Shown here: positions 25,030 to 33,581 of the stretch, piece by piece
Layout of the letters: the number at the start of each line of letters is the position of its first letter
How positions within the stretch are numbered: position 1 is the stretch's first letter
The notes under the pieces: generated by a model
What the model was told of the DNA's origin: nothing
Database searches by the model: none
Seen by the model: only the letters and a program-made list of their open reading frames with translations
From: UBA11606 sp964504305
GTDB lineage: Bacteria > Actinomycetota > Acidimicrobiia > Acidimicrobiales > Aldehydirespiratoraceae
Reading direction: 5' to 3'
Length of the DNA: 64,000 nt
Assembly: GCA_964504305.1 (NCBI GenBank)
Contig: CAZDEB010000007.1
Location: 1 to 64,000, forward strand
Translations under genes and position numbers: made by a program

Positions 25030-26213
25030 CTTCCACGCCCGAGCTGGCATTCGCGGCGTTCGATGCCGACAATCATTATTACGAAGCCGAAGACGCGTTT
25101 ATTCGTTACGTCGATCCCAAGATGCGCAAACGCTGTATGCAATGGGCCGAGATCGATGGTCGTCGCCGACTGCTCGTTGGCGGCAAAGTCAACCGTTTCA
25201 TCCCCAACCCAACGTTTGATCCGGTAGCTCGGCCCGGATGTCTCGATGACTACTTTCGGGGCAACGTGGCCAAGGCCGACATGCGCGAAGCGTTCGGCGA
25301 GTTGGTGCCGATCCCGTCTGAGTATCGCGATCGTGACGCTCGGCTACAGGTGATGGACGCTCAGAACTTGGGCGCTTGTTTCCTTTTCCCGACTCTGGGG
25401 GTGGGGATGGAGACCGCGCTCGAGTCTGACCCCACCGCAATGTTGGCCGCCTTCGACGGTTTCAACCGCTGGGTCCAAGACGACTGGGGGTTTGCCTACC
25501 AGGACCGGCTATTCGCTGCCGGTTACGTCTCGTTGAGCGATATTGATTGGGCAATCGACCAACTCGAGTGGATGATCGATCACGACGTCCGGGTAATCAA
25601 CATGCGACCCTCCTCCGTTGTTGGCCGCGACGGTCGACGTCGGTCGCTCGGCGACCCGAGCCACGAACCGTTCTGGGCGCGGCTCAACGAGTCGGGCGTC
25701 ACGCTGGCTATGCACGCCGGCGATTCGGGGTACGAATTTTTGAGTGACTACTGGGGTCTGAACAGCGAGTTCGAGGCATTTCGCCAAAACGCTTTCAAGT
25801 CGCTGTTAACCAATTCGCCGGTCAGCGACGCGCTCTCGTCGCTCATTGCCGAGGGTGTGCTCAGCCGTCACCGCAACATTCGGGTTGCCACTATCGAAAC
25901 CGGGTCCGATTGGGTACCAGCATTGTTGAAAAAGTTCGACAAGGTGTTTCGCCAGCAACGTCACGCCTTTGCCGAGGACCCAGCCGAAGTTTTTGCCCGT
26001 CAAGTTTGGGTTGCGCCCTACTACGAAGACGACCTTCACGGCCTGCGAAACAAGATCGGTCCTGACCACATCTTGTTTGGATCCGATTGGCCTCACGCCG
26101 AGGGACTCGCCGAGCCAGTCGACTTTGTCAACGACCTAGGCGGATTCTCAGATAGCGACATCGAGAAGATCATGCGGACCAACGGACTCGCCCTCACAGA
26201 TCGGAATTACTGA
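25026..26213 (+). CDS. Amidohydrolase family protein (ACMSD-like)
   Basis: A 395-residue TIM-barrel metal hydrolase of the Amidohydrolase_2 group. FDADNHYYE is the first metal site (D-x-D/N-H), TLAMHAGDSGYEF contributes the middle histidine, and LFGSDWPHAEG the last metal aspartate. Relatives act as decarboxylases or hydrolases on aromatic and ring-cleavage compounds. The start overlaps the phosphatase gene and its TGA overlaps the next ATG, so the three are probably one operon. Confidence 0.85.
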   Translation: MTSTPELAFAAFDADNHYYEAEDAFIRYVDPKMRKRCMQWAEIDGRRRLLVGGKVNRFIPNPTFDPVARPGCLDDYFRGNVAKADMREAFGELVPIPSEYRDRDARLQVMDAQNLGACFLFPTLGVGMETALESDPTAMLAAFDGFNRWVQDDWGFAYQDRLFAAGYVSLSDIDWAIDQLEWMIDHDVRVINMRPSSVVGRDGRRRSLGDPSHEPFWARLNESGVTLAMHAGDSGYEFLSDYWGLNSEFEAFRQNAFKSLLTNSPVSDALSSLIAEGVLSRHRNIRVATIETGSDWVPALLKKFDKVFRQQRHAFAEDPAEVFARQVWVAPYYEDDLHGLRNKIGPDHILFGSDWPHAEGLAEPVDFVNDLGGFSDSDIEKIMRTNGLALTDRNY

Positions 26214-26608
26214 TGCTGCCATTTGAGCTCGAAACCCTACGCCTCACCCTTCACCTGCTCTCGGTGTCGGTTTGGATCGGCGGTCAGATCCTGCTCGCAG
26301 CGCTGGTGCCGGTGTTGCGAGAGGTATCACCGGAGGCGACCAAGAAAGCAGCCCAACGGTTTGGTCAGGTTGCGTGGCCGTTTTTTGGATTGGCCGTTCT
26401 CACCGGTATCTGGAACCTGCTGGAAGTCGAAAGCGGACAGTCTTCTCAATACATGACCACGCTGGGCCTGAAACTGGTGCTCGTTACTTCGTCGGGTGTC
26501 GCGGCGTTTGTGCATTCGCGGACCGGTTCGGTTGCGGTGCGAGGAGCTACCGGCGCCATTGGGTTGCTCTCGGCCCTTGGAGCGCTGGTGCTTGGAGTAA
26601 TGCTCTGA
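26213..26608 (+). CDS. Small integral membrane protein, CopD-like
   Basis: 131 residues with four predicted transmembrane segments (about 10-32, 50-68, 80-98 and 108-130). LHLLSVSVWIGGQILLAAL resembles the histidine-tryptophan region of the CopD/YeaQ-like copper-resistance membrane domain. The function is not established. It overlaps the amidohydrolase stop by one base and is followed after one base by tag. Confidence 0.6.
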   Translation: MLPFELETLRLTLHLLSVSVWIGGQILLAALVPVLREVSPEATKKAAQRFGQVAWPFFGLAVLTGIWNLLEVESGQSSQYMTTLGLKLVLVTSSGVAAFVHSRTGSVAVRGATGAIGLLSALGALVLGVML

Positions 26609-26609
26609 C

Positions 26610-27230
26610 ATGAGTGAGCTGCTGGCGATCGGCGAGGACGGTATTGCCCGTTGCTGGTGGCCGGGCGCGGCCCCCGATTATGTGCAGTACCACGACCACG
26701 AATGGGGTCGGCCGGTGGTGAGCGACACCCGACTCTTCGAGAAGATTTGCCTCGAAGGATTCCAGTCCGGCCTGGCGTGGATCACGATCCTCCGCAAGCG
26801 CGAGAACTTTCGGGCCGCGTTTGCCGGTTTCGACATGACCGCGGTGGCCGAGTTCGGCGACGACGACATCGAACGTTTGGTGAACAACGCCGGCATTATC
26901 CGACATCGCGGCAAGATTCGATCAACGATCAACAACGCGTCGCGCGCCCTGGAAATGGTCGACGAGTTTGGTTCTCTGGCCCGGTTCTTCTGGAGCTACG
27001 AACCGCCAGACCGTAATCGCCGCGCCGATAGCGACTTCATCGTCAACGCCACCACTCCTACGTCGACGCAAATCGCCAAGGATCTCAAGAAGCGAGGTTG
27101 GAGCTTTGTTGGACCAACCACCGTTTACGCGTTCATGCAGGCCATGGGACTGGTTAACGATCACGTGCCGGGCTGCCAAGTTGGAGACGAATGTGATGCG
27201 GCGCGGGCGGCGCTTACTCGTCCGCTTTGA
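26610..27230 (+). CDS. tag: DNA-3-methyladenine glycosylase I
   Basis: This 206-residue base-excision-repair enzyme removes 3-methyladenine from DNA. Zinc-binding residues are seen in RCWWPG and YHDHEWGRP at the N-terminus and VNDHVPGCQ at the C-terminus; LFEKICLEGFQSGLAWITIL is the conserved substrate helix. The length fits TagA. It ends an operon of closely spaced genes and overlaps the 3' end of the convergent MFS gene by 17 bases. Confidence 0.93.
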   Translation: MSELLAIGEDGIARCWWPGAAPDYVQYHDHEWGRPVVSDTRLFEKICLEGFQSGLAWITILRKRENFRAAFAGFDMTAVAEFGDDDIERLVNNAGIIRHRGKIRSTINNASRALEMVDEFGSLARFFWSYEPPDRNRRADSDFIVNATTPTSTQIAKDLKKRGWSFVGPTTVYAFMQAMGLVNDHVPGCQVGDECDAARAALTRPL

Positions 27231-28380
27231 TGCCCACGACCATGCCGGCGCCGCCAACGACCACAATGGTCGCGGTGACGGCGGCAAACATCCACCGCGG
27301 TCCAACGGCGTCGTAGAGGGGCGCTGATACGAGCGCGGTGAACGCCGCGGTCACTTGGCCGGCGGCGCCGGCGAGTCCGAGTCCGGTTGCTCGCTCGTGC
27401 TCTGATGTGGCCCGGGCCATGAGCGCCTGAGATGCCGGCACCCCGAGCCCGTTGCCCACTGCTTCTATCACTGCCAAGGTCGCCAGCAGTCCAGGGACTG
27501 TGACCTGGCCGTAAATCGCGATCAAGGGACAGATCACCGCGTAAGACGCCCACATCACTGGGATGGTGCCGTGGCGGTCGGCGAGGCGACCTCCGATTGG
27601 GGCTATTAGGGCGAAGGGGAGGCCATAGATGCTGAGAGTGATTCCCGTGAAAAGGGTGGATGCTCCGAGATCGGCCATGAACCGTGACCAAATTGCCTCG
27701 TAGGTGCCCATGGGCAAAAACAACGAGGCCGAAAGGAGGGTCGCGGCGAGGGCATTACGGCGTCTCAACAAGGTGCGGATTGGCACTTTGGGAGGCATGG
27801 CTGATGGCGTCGGGGGCGCAGATGGGTCTTCGGAGGAAACCGCCACGCGTGAGACGAGTGGGGCGAGAACCAGCAGCACCACGCCGGTGGCGAGAAAGGG
27901 AGCGTCGACGTTGCTGGCGTTGGCCAGCACCGCGCCCAGACCGGGTCCGATGATAAAGCCCGCGACTTGCACACCCGAAAGGTTGCCGAGCCGCTCACCG
28001 GCCCGCGCCGGATCGGCGTTGACCACAACTGCCTGCGCGGCGGGAAAGAATGCGCCGAGACCAACTCCGCTCAGCAGTCGAAACCCCACGAACTGCCATG
28101 CTTCGGTCGCCACCGCAAATCCCAGCGACCCGACCGCGCCGGTAACCATGGCGCCGACCATCAACGGTCTCAACCAGCCGCGATCGGCGAGTGGGGCCAA
28201 ACCGAGTTGGGCGACTACGCCACCAAAGAGGCCGCTGGCGGCGATAAGTCCGAGCGTCGATGTTTGGAAGTTGTGCTCGGTTTGGATCTCGGCCAGTAAC
28301 GCGAAAGCCATGCCGACGGCCGACGAGAGCGCAAACAGCCCCGCATAGAGAAATCGACCAACGCGCATAGCAAGGGGCAC
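27214..28380 (-). CDS. MFS transporter
   Basis: A 388-residue inner-membrane protein with about twelve hydrophobic segments, the two six-helix halves being separated near residue 195 by a charged loop. The motif-A-like loop is LAPLADRGWLRPLM in the first half and IGGRLADRHGTIPVM in the second. It is probably a drug or metabolite exporter; the substrate is unknown. The start may be GTG 28380 or ATG 28368. Confidence 0.85.
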   Translation of the reverse strand: MPLAMRVGRFLYAGLFALSSAVGMAFALLAEIQTEHNFQTSTLGLIAASGLFGGVVAQLGLAPLADRGWLRPLMVGAMVTGAVGSLGFAVATEAWQFVGFRLLSGVGLGAFFPAAQAVVVNADPARAGERLGNLSGVQVAGFIIGPGLGAVLANASNVDAPFLATGVVLLVLAPLVSRVAVSSEDPSAPPTPSAMPPKVPIRTLLRRRNALAATLLSASLFLPMGTYEAIWSRFMADLGASTLFTGITLSIYGLPFALIAPIGGRLADRHGTIPVMWASYAVICPLIAIYGQVTVPGLLATLAVIEAVGNGLGVPASQALMARATSEHERATGLGLAGAAGQVTAAFTALVSAPLYDAVGPRWMFAAVTATIVVVGGAGMVVGIKADE

Positions 28381-28382
28381 GC

Positions 28383-28388
28383 TAGCTT
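28383..28388 (+). promoter_or_regulatory. -10 box for leaderless EamA transporter mRNA
   Basis: TAGCTT ends six bases before the ATG at 28395, the recurrent spacing in this window. Confidence 0.4.
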
Positions 28389-28394
28389 CACCCG

Positions 28395-29285
28395 ATGACC
28401 GAGGTCACCGATTCTGTAAAAGCCGAAGACCGGCCCTTCGAGACTGTTGACTGGACGATGGTTTCGGCGATCTCTGTGATCTGGGGTTCGTCGTTTCTGT
28501 TCATGGCGATCGGCCTCGAGTCGTTCGAACCGGGTCTGGTCAGCTTGTTGAGGGTCGGGTTCGGCGCCGCGACAGCCGCCTTTTTGCCCGGAGCACGTAA
28601 AGCGGTTCCTCGCGAAGCGTGGCCCCGCATCGTGGTGCTGGGATTTGTGTGGCTGGCGTTTCCGCTGACCTTGTTTCCGATCGCGCAACAATGGATCGAC
28701 TCGTCAGTTGCCGGAATGCTCAACAGTGCGATGCCGCTGATGACATTGTTCATCGCGTGGGCCGCGTTCTCCACCCCGACCGGCCCGCGGCGGCTGTTCG
28801 GCGTACTGGTGGGACTGGTCGGAATCGTTCTTATCGGCGCACCAGAGGCATCAACGGCTGGAACCAATGCCGTCGGGGTGTTGCTGGTGGTGCTTGCTGT
28901 TAGCTCTTATGGGCTCGCGGCCAATATTGCTGGTCCCCTTCAACGAGCTCACGGCTCGCTGCCAGTCATCAGCCGTGCCCTCATGGTGGCGACATTGTTC
29001 TCCGTGCCGTTGGGTCTCTACGCGGTGCCGGCCTCGTCCTTTTCGTGGTCTTCGCTAGCCGCTTGCGCGGCGGTCGGCGTGGGCGGCACGGGGATTGCTT
29101 ACTCGCTGGCTGCGACCCTTGTGGGACGAGTGGGCGCGGTGCGGATGTCGATTGTCACCTACATCATCCCGGTTGTTTCGGTCGTGCTCGGCGTTGCCCT
29201 CAACGGCGAAACCGTGAGCGGCTGGGCCATCGTCGGCACCGGTGTGGTTCTGGCCGGAGCCCTGCTGAGTTCACGCGTCGACTGA
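28395..29285 (+). CDS. EamA/DMT family transporter
   Basis: A 296-residue membrane protein with ten hydrophobic segments in two EamA repeats. The first repeat contains WGSSFLFMAIGLESFEP and the second VAVSSYGLAANIAGPL...GTGIAYSLAATLVGRVGA. Members export amino acids or other metabolites. It is divergent from the MFS gene with only 14 bp between starts and convergent with the acyl-CoA ligase gene. Confidence 0.85.
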   Translation: MTEVTDSVKAEDRPFETVDWTMVSAISVIWGSSFLFMAIGLESFEPGLVSLLRVGFGAATAAFLPGARKAVPREAWPRIVVLGFVWLAFPLTLFPIAQQWIDSSVAGMLNSAMPLMTLFIAWAAFSTPTGPRRLFGVLVGLVGIVLIGAPEASTAGTNAVGVLLVVLAVSSYGLAANIAGPLQRAHGSLPVISRALMVATLFSVPLGLYAVPASSFSWSSLAACAAVGVGGTGIAYSLAATLVGRVGAVRMSIVTYIIPVVSVVLGVALNGETVSGWAIVGTGVVLAGALLSSRVD

Positions 29286-29316
29286 ATTCGTCGACTGAGT
29301 TCGTCGGTTGGGCTCG

Positions 29317-30879
29317 TCAGCTGGTGCTGATGTCGGCGAACTGATCGCGCAACACCCGCTTGAGAACTTTGCCGGTCGGGTTACGAGGAATCACGTCAAC
29401 GAACTCGACCGCTTTGGGTTGCTTGAAGCGGGCCAGCTTTGTGTCGGTGTGGGCGAGCACGGCTTCGGCGGTTACCGACTCGTCGGCGCGTACGACGATG
29501 GCCAGCGGCGACTCTCCCCACTTCTCGGAGGGAACCCCGATCACTGCGACCTCGTTCACTCCCTCCATCGACAAGATGGCGTTCTCGATCTCGGCGGGAT
29601 AAACGTTTTCGCCGCCCGAGATGATCATGTCCTTGACCCGGTCTTGGATGTAGACGAAGCCGTCGCCATCCATCGTGGCGATATCTCCAGTGCGCAGCCA
29701 GCCGTCGACGATGGTCTCTGCGGTGGCCTCGGGGCGGTTCCAGTAGCCGGCCATGATGTGGGGACCGCGCACAATCACTTCGCCCGGTTCGTCAGGGGAG
29801 CAGTCGTCGCCGGCAGAATTTACGACCCTGACTTCGGTGAAGAAAAACTCTTTGCCGGTCGAGCCGGCGTGGCTCAGCGCGTCGTTGGGCGAGATCAGGC
29901 AGGCCGGTCCGCCGGTTTCGGTCAGCCCGTAAACCTGGTGAATCTCGACCCCCATCGCCGCGTAGGTCTCTATGAGAGTTACCGGCACCGGCGCGGCGCC
30001 AGACATCACCCACCGCAGGCTCGATATGTCGTGTTCTTCGGCGTTGAAGGTGAGCAGCATGAACTGCAACATTGCCGGAACGGCGAGGGTGACCGTGATC
30101 TTCTCGTCTCGGAACACTTCCCAGATCTTGACCGGGTCGAACTCGCTCATGATGGTGGCGGTGCCACCAAGCTGCATGGTCGACAGCAGCGGGTTGAGCG
30201 CGCCCACGTGAAACAGCGGAAGACAGATCAGATAGTTGTCGCCGAATTGGGTGTCGGCCGTGGCGTTGCCGGTGAGCACGGACCACAGCGTGGTGTTGTG
30301 GCTGTGCATTGCCCCTTTGGGGAGTCCGGTCGTGCCGGAGGTGTACATGATGAACAGGAGGTCGTCGCCACTTGCACCCAGCTCTGGTTCGGTCGCTGAG
30401 GCCGCGGCCATCATGTCGTCGTACCCGACGGCAAAGGCCGGGCGGTCAGCGGCGTCGCCGACATGGATCCATTTGGTCACTTGAGTGCCGTCGGTGCCTC
30501 GTCCGTGGAGTTCGGTGACTACTTCGTTGAAGGCCGTACCGAACACCATGGTGTCGGCACCCGAGTCGGTGAGGATGAACGACAACTCGTCAGCGACCAG
30601 CCGCCAGTTGAGCGCCACGATCACTCCGCCGGCCTTGGCTACGCCAAAGAACAGCTCGACAAATTCCGAGCCGTTCATCAACAACGTGGCGACCCGGTCG
30701 CCGGGGGTCAACCCCGATCCGGTGACCGCACCGCCGGTGAGTCCGTTGGCCACCTTGTTGCAACGCCCATTGAGTTGTTTGTAGGTCAGGCGTTGGGAGC
30801 TGGTGATGTCGACCACTGCTTCGGTGGTCGGGTTGAGCAGCGCACGCTTGGAGATGAACGAACCGATGTTGGATTCCAT
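29317..30879 (-). CDS. Long-chain fatty-acid/acyl-CoA ligase (AMP-binding)
   Basis: A 520-residue adenylate-forming enzyme. The P-loop-like motif is MYTSGTTGLPKGAMHSH, VYGLTETGGPACL is the A5 region, GWLRTGDIATMD and DRVKDMIISGGENVYPAEIE are the hinge motifs, and PRNPTGKVLKRVLR holds the catalytic lysine. It activates a carboxylic acid to acyl-CoA and fits the many acyl-CoA genes here. A -10-like TACCAT lies six bases before the ATG, so it has its own promoter behind the acyltransferase. Confidence 0.9.
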   Translation of the reverse strand: MESNIGSFISKRALLNPTTEAVVDITSSQRLTYKQLNGRCNKVANGLTGGAVTGSGLTPGDRVATLLMNGSEFVELFFGVAKAGGVIVALNWRLVADELSFILTDSGADTMVFGTAFNEVVTELHGRGTDGTQVTKWIHVGDAADRPAFAVGYDDMMAAASATEPELGASGDDLLFIMYTSGTTGLPKGAMHSHNTTLWSVLTGNATADTQFGDNYLICLPLFHVGALNPLLSTMQLGGTATIMSEFDPVKIWEVFRDEKITVTLAVPAMLQFMLLTFNAEEHDISSLRWVMSGAAPVPVTLIETYAAMGVEIHQVYGLTETGGPACLISPNDALSHAGSTGKEFFFTEVRVVNSAGDDCSPDEPGEVIVRGPHIMAGYWNRPEATAETIVDGWLRTGDIATMDGDGFVYIQDRVKDMIISGGENVYPAEIENAILSMEGVNEVAVIGVPSEKWGESPLAIVVRADESVTAEAVLAHTDTKLARFKQPKAVEFVDVIPRNPTGKVLKRVLRDQFADISTS

Positions 30880-30885
30880 GCCGGG

Positions 30886-30891
30886 ATGGTA
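30886..30891 (-). promoter_or_regulatory. -10 box for leaderless acyl-CoA ligase mRNA
   Basis: TACCAT on the minus strand ends six bases before the ATG at 30879 and lies in the 27-bp gap behind the acyltransferase gene. Confidence 0.45.
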
Positions 30892-30906
30892 GACGCGGCT
30901 GAGCCT

Positions 30907-31494
30907 TCAGTGGGTCGCTGGCTGGTCAAGTTGGCGGATCACCGTTGCGGGAACCCCGGCGACGAGAACGTGGTCGGGTACGTCTTTGGTCACAACCGAC
31001 CCCGAAGCCACCACGACGCCATCGCCGATGCAGACCCCTGGCAAGATGGTGGCGCGGGCCCCGATCCAGCAGCCGTCGCCGATGCGCACCGGTTTCGGGT
31101 AGAGGTTTCCGGAGCGGGCATCGGGTCCGCCTATGTCGTGGGACTCGGTGAGAATCATCACTTGCTGACCGATTCCGGTGCGTTCCCCGATGCGGATTTC
31201 TGCGCCAAGATTCAAAAAACACCCGGAGTTGAATCTCGAAACCGGGCCCATGACGAGTCGGCGATAAACGTTGCCGCGGCCGGTGATTGTTGGGAGATCG
31301 CGCATCATGGCGTTGCGGGCAATGTTGCGGAAGCCAAATATCCGTAGCACGCGCACCCGAAGCCGATTACCGACGCTGTCAGGGAGTACGGACAGAATCA
31401 GGTACGCCAAGTGTTTGCGGGGACGCAAACCCGCAAACTCTTCGGCGATGATGCTCTGCAGCTTGGTCACGACTACCCCTAAAGACGTGGTCAT
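30907..31494 (-). CDS. Hexapeptide-repeat acyltransferase (LbetaH)
   Basis: The 195-residue protein has imperfect hexapeptide repeats building a left-handed beta-helix: IRIGERTGIGQQVMI, RIGDGCWIGARATILPG and CIGDGVVVASGSVV. ILTESHDIG carries the catalytic histidine of the maltose/galactoside O-acetyltransferase group, and VAGVPATVIR ends the fold. It probably O-acetylates a sugar or cell-surface group. It lies upstream of the acyl-CoA ligase in the same direction and is divergent from TetR. Confidence 0.82.
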   Translation of the reverse strand: MTTSLGVVVTKLQSIIAEEFAGLRPRKHLAYLILSVLPDSVGNRLRVRVLRIFGFRNIARNAMMRDLPTITGRGNVYRRLVMGPVSRFNSGCFLNLGAEIRIGERTGIGQQVMILTESHDIGGPDARSGNLYPKPVRIGDGCWIGARATILPGVCIGDGVVVASGSVVTKDVPDHVLVAGVPATVIRQLDQPATH

Positions 31495-31533
31495 TGTAGA
31501 AGCCGCGAGCCCCCCGACGAGCTATTGCCCATC

Positions 31534-31562
31534 TTGTGGCAGTTCGACTGACAGTTTAGGGT
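31534..31562 (+). promoter_or_regulatory. Promoter of the TetR gene
   Basis: A -35-like TTGTGG (31534-31539) and -10 TAGGGT (31557-31562) are spaced 17 bp; the -10 ends six bases before the GTG at 31569. This predicts a leaderless mRNA and decides the GTG start. Confidence 0.5.
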
Positions 31563-31568
31563 GGTCTC

Positions 31569-32189
31569 GTGGATGTCTCGATCCCAACGAATCCTCCCGT
31601 TGTCGATGGCCGACGCGCCCGCCGTGACCGCAACCGCGAACGGGTGGTTGACGCCCTGCTAGCGCTGTACGCCGAGGGGAACATCGCTCCCAGCATCGAC
31701 CTCGTAGCCGAACGGTCCGGCGTTTCACATCGCAGTGTCTTTCGCTATTTCGAAGACCTCGAGGAGCTCAATCGTGTTGCGGTGGAACGTCACTTTCGGG
31801 CCCACCAACATCTCTTTGATCTGCCCCTCGATGACGGCCCGATTGCTGACCTCGCCGATCGCGTCGCGGTCTTGGTGGCCCACCGGGTCCGCCTCTACGA
31901 AGCGGTCGCACCGGTAGCTCGCGTTGGCCGGATGCGGGCGCCGCGTCACAAGATCTTGGCGACGAGTCTCGACATCCACCGCTCAAACCTAAGACGCCAA
32001 GTACTCGATCAGTTCAGCCGCGAATTGGCCGCTCTTGCTGAGCCAGAGTCCAAAGCGTTGGGAGCGGCTGCCGCCGCACTGTGTTCGCTCGAAACGCTCG
32101 AATCGATGCGTGTGGACCAAAAACTGAGCGCCGATCAGACCAGCGCGGCGCTGACCCACGCCCTAACCCGACTTTTCAGTTCGCCATGA
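31569..32189 (+). CDS. TetR family transcriptional regulator
   Basis: 206 residues with an N-terminal TetR helix-turn-helix (RRARRDRNRERVVDALLALY, PSIDLVAERSGVSHRSVFRYF) and an all-helical ligand domain. Family members are usually repressors released by a small molecule. It lies 25 bp upstream of the dehalogenase gene and probably controls the cassette to 38471, and perhaps the divergent acyltransferase. No operator palindrome could be assigned. Confidence 0.85.
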   Translation: MDVSIPTNPPVVDGRRARRDRNRERVVDALLALYAEGNIAPSIDLVAERSGVSHRSVFRYFEDLEELNRVAVERHFRAHQHLFDLPLDDGPIADLADRVAVLVAHRVRLYEAVAPVARVGRMRAPRHKILATSLDIHRSNLRRQVLDQFSRELAALAEPESKALGAAAAALCSLETLESMRVDQKLSADQTSAALTHALTRLFSSP

Positions 32190-32214
32190 CCATCCACGAA
32201 TCCAAGGACCCCAG

Positions 32215-33135
32215 ATGAAGACCGTTCGCACGTCTGACGACGCTTTCGAAGCGCTAGCCGACATCGGTTACGACTTCGCTCCCAACTACGCAATCGTAAA
32301 AGATCCAGACGGCGACAACCCAGAGAACTTGAGGATGCATTACCTCGACGAAGGACCCGGCGACGGTCCGGTGGTGCTGTTGATGCACGGCGAACCGTCG
32401 TGGTCCTTTCTGTATCGTTTCATGATTCCCGAACTTGTCGCGGCGGGTATGCGATGCATTGCCCCGGATCTGATCGGCTTTGGCAAATCCGACAAGCCGA
32501 CCGAGATGAGCGATTACACCTATGCCCGTCATGTCGAGTGGGTGCGCGAGCTGGTCATCGATCATCTCGAACTTGATGAGATCACTCTGTTCGGGCAGGA
32601 CTGGGGCGGTCTGGTCGGTCTGCGTCTGGCGGGCGAACATCCCGAGCACTTTCGAGCGATCGTGGTGGGAAACACCGGCCTGCCGACCGGCGAGGGCCGG
32701 ATGAGCGAGGCTTTCTTGGCTTGGCAAAAGTTCAGTCAGGAAAGCCCGGTATTGCCGATCGGCAACCTGGTTCAGTCGGCAACGGTTCGCGAGTTGACCG
32801 AGGCCGAAGTCGCCGCCTACGAAGCGCCGTTTCCTGATGACTCGTTCAAAGCCGGCGCCCGAATCTTCCCGTCTCTGGTGCCGACTAGTACCGACGATCC
32901 CGCCGCGGCCGCCAACCAAGCAGCCTTCGGTGTGCTTTCAGCACTCTCAATCCCGTTCATTACTTGCTTTTCTGACTCTGACCCGGTCACGGCTGGTGGC
33001 GACGCCGTGTTCAAACGCTTCGCCGGTGCAAAAGATATGCCTCATGTGACTATCGAGGGTGGCGGCCACTTCTTTCAAGAAGACAAGCCCAACGAACTCG
33101 TCGCCGTGATCTTGTCGGCGCTGGCCCGCTCGTGA
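32215..33135 (+). CDS. Haloalkane dehalogenase
   Basis: A 306-residue alpha/beta hydrolase whose nucleophile is aspartate rather than serine: GQDWGG near residue 127 has the Asp and the following halide-binding Trp. MHGEPSWSFLYR is the oxyanion and halide-stabilising loop, FSDSDPV the acid region, and GGGHFFQED the histidine. It hydrolyses carbon-halogen bonds to an alcohol and halide. The length and HGEPSW fit subfamily HLD-I. A terminal GTGA overlap couples it to the SRPBCC gene. Actual substrates are unknown. Confidence 0.85.
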   Translation: MKTVRTSDDAFEALADIGYDFAPNYAIVKDPDGDNPENLRMHYLDEGPGDGPVVLLMHGEPSWSFLYRFMIPELVAAGMRCIAPDLIGFGKSDKPTEMSDYTYARHVEWVRELVIDHLELDEITLFGQDWGGLVGLRLAGEHPEHFRAIVVGNTGLPTGEGRMSEAFLAWQKFSQESPVLPIGNLVQSATVRELTEAEVAAYEAPFPDDSFKAGARIFPSLVPTSTDDPAAAANQAAFGVLSALSIPFITCFSDSDPVTAGGDAVFKRFAGAKDMPHVTIEGGGHFFQEDKPNELVAVILSALARS

Positions 33136-33581
33136 CCTCGGTAACCAAGTCGGCGTCGACAACCGCGTCACCCGATGTTGTTTGGTCGGTGCTCGCCGAC
33201 TTCTTTGCGATTGCCGAGTGGGCGTCGGCCGTCGGCCATTCGAGCCCGATGACCGCGACGCCCGCAGGAGTTGGCGCGTCTCGACGCGCTCAGGTTGGGT
33301 CTGCGGTTCTCGTCGAAAAGGTGCGCTCCTGGGAGCCCGGAGTCGGACTCGCATACGAGTTGATCGGCTTGCCGCGGTTCGTAGACCAAGCAGTCAACGA
33401 ATGGGTTCTTTCGCCCGGTCACAATGGCGGAACCGACATCGCCCTGACCCTGACGATCACGCCCGGCTCAAAACCGCCCATGAAGGCCGCGGCCAAAGCC
33501 GTAGCCAACCGGGCCGGGAACACCAATGCGAGCCTCGTCGCTGATCTTGTCGCCACAGTCGAGCAAGGAACGACAAAATGA
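33132..33581 (+). CDS. SRPBCC (START-like) family protein
   Basis: A 149-residue helix-grip protein of the polyketide cyclase/SRPBCC superfamily, recognised from SVTKSASTTASPDVVWSVL, the beta-rich middle and the long C-terminal helix (AKAVANRAGNTNASLVADL). Such folds bind hydrophobic ligands or perform cyclisation or hydrolysis. It starts on a GTG within the dehalogenase stop and overlaps the sulfatase ATG by four bases, so it belongs to the same translationally coupled set. Confidence 0.75.
   Translation: MTSVTKSASTTASPDVVWSVLADFFAIAEWASAVGHSSPMTATPAGVGASRRAQVGSAVLVEKVRSWEPGVGLAYELIGLPRFVDQAVNEWVLSPGHNGGTDIALTLTITPGSKPPMKAAAKAVANRAGNTNASLVADLVATVEQGTTK

Noticed and set aside
29308..30399. 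A 363-codon plus-strand frame opposite the acyl-CoA ligase
   Set aside because: It is a shadow of an AMP-binding enzyme whose motifs are complete on the minus strand.
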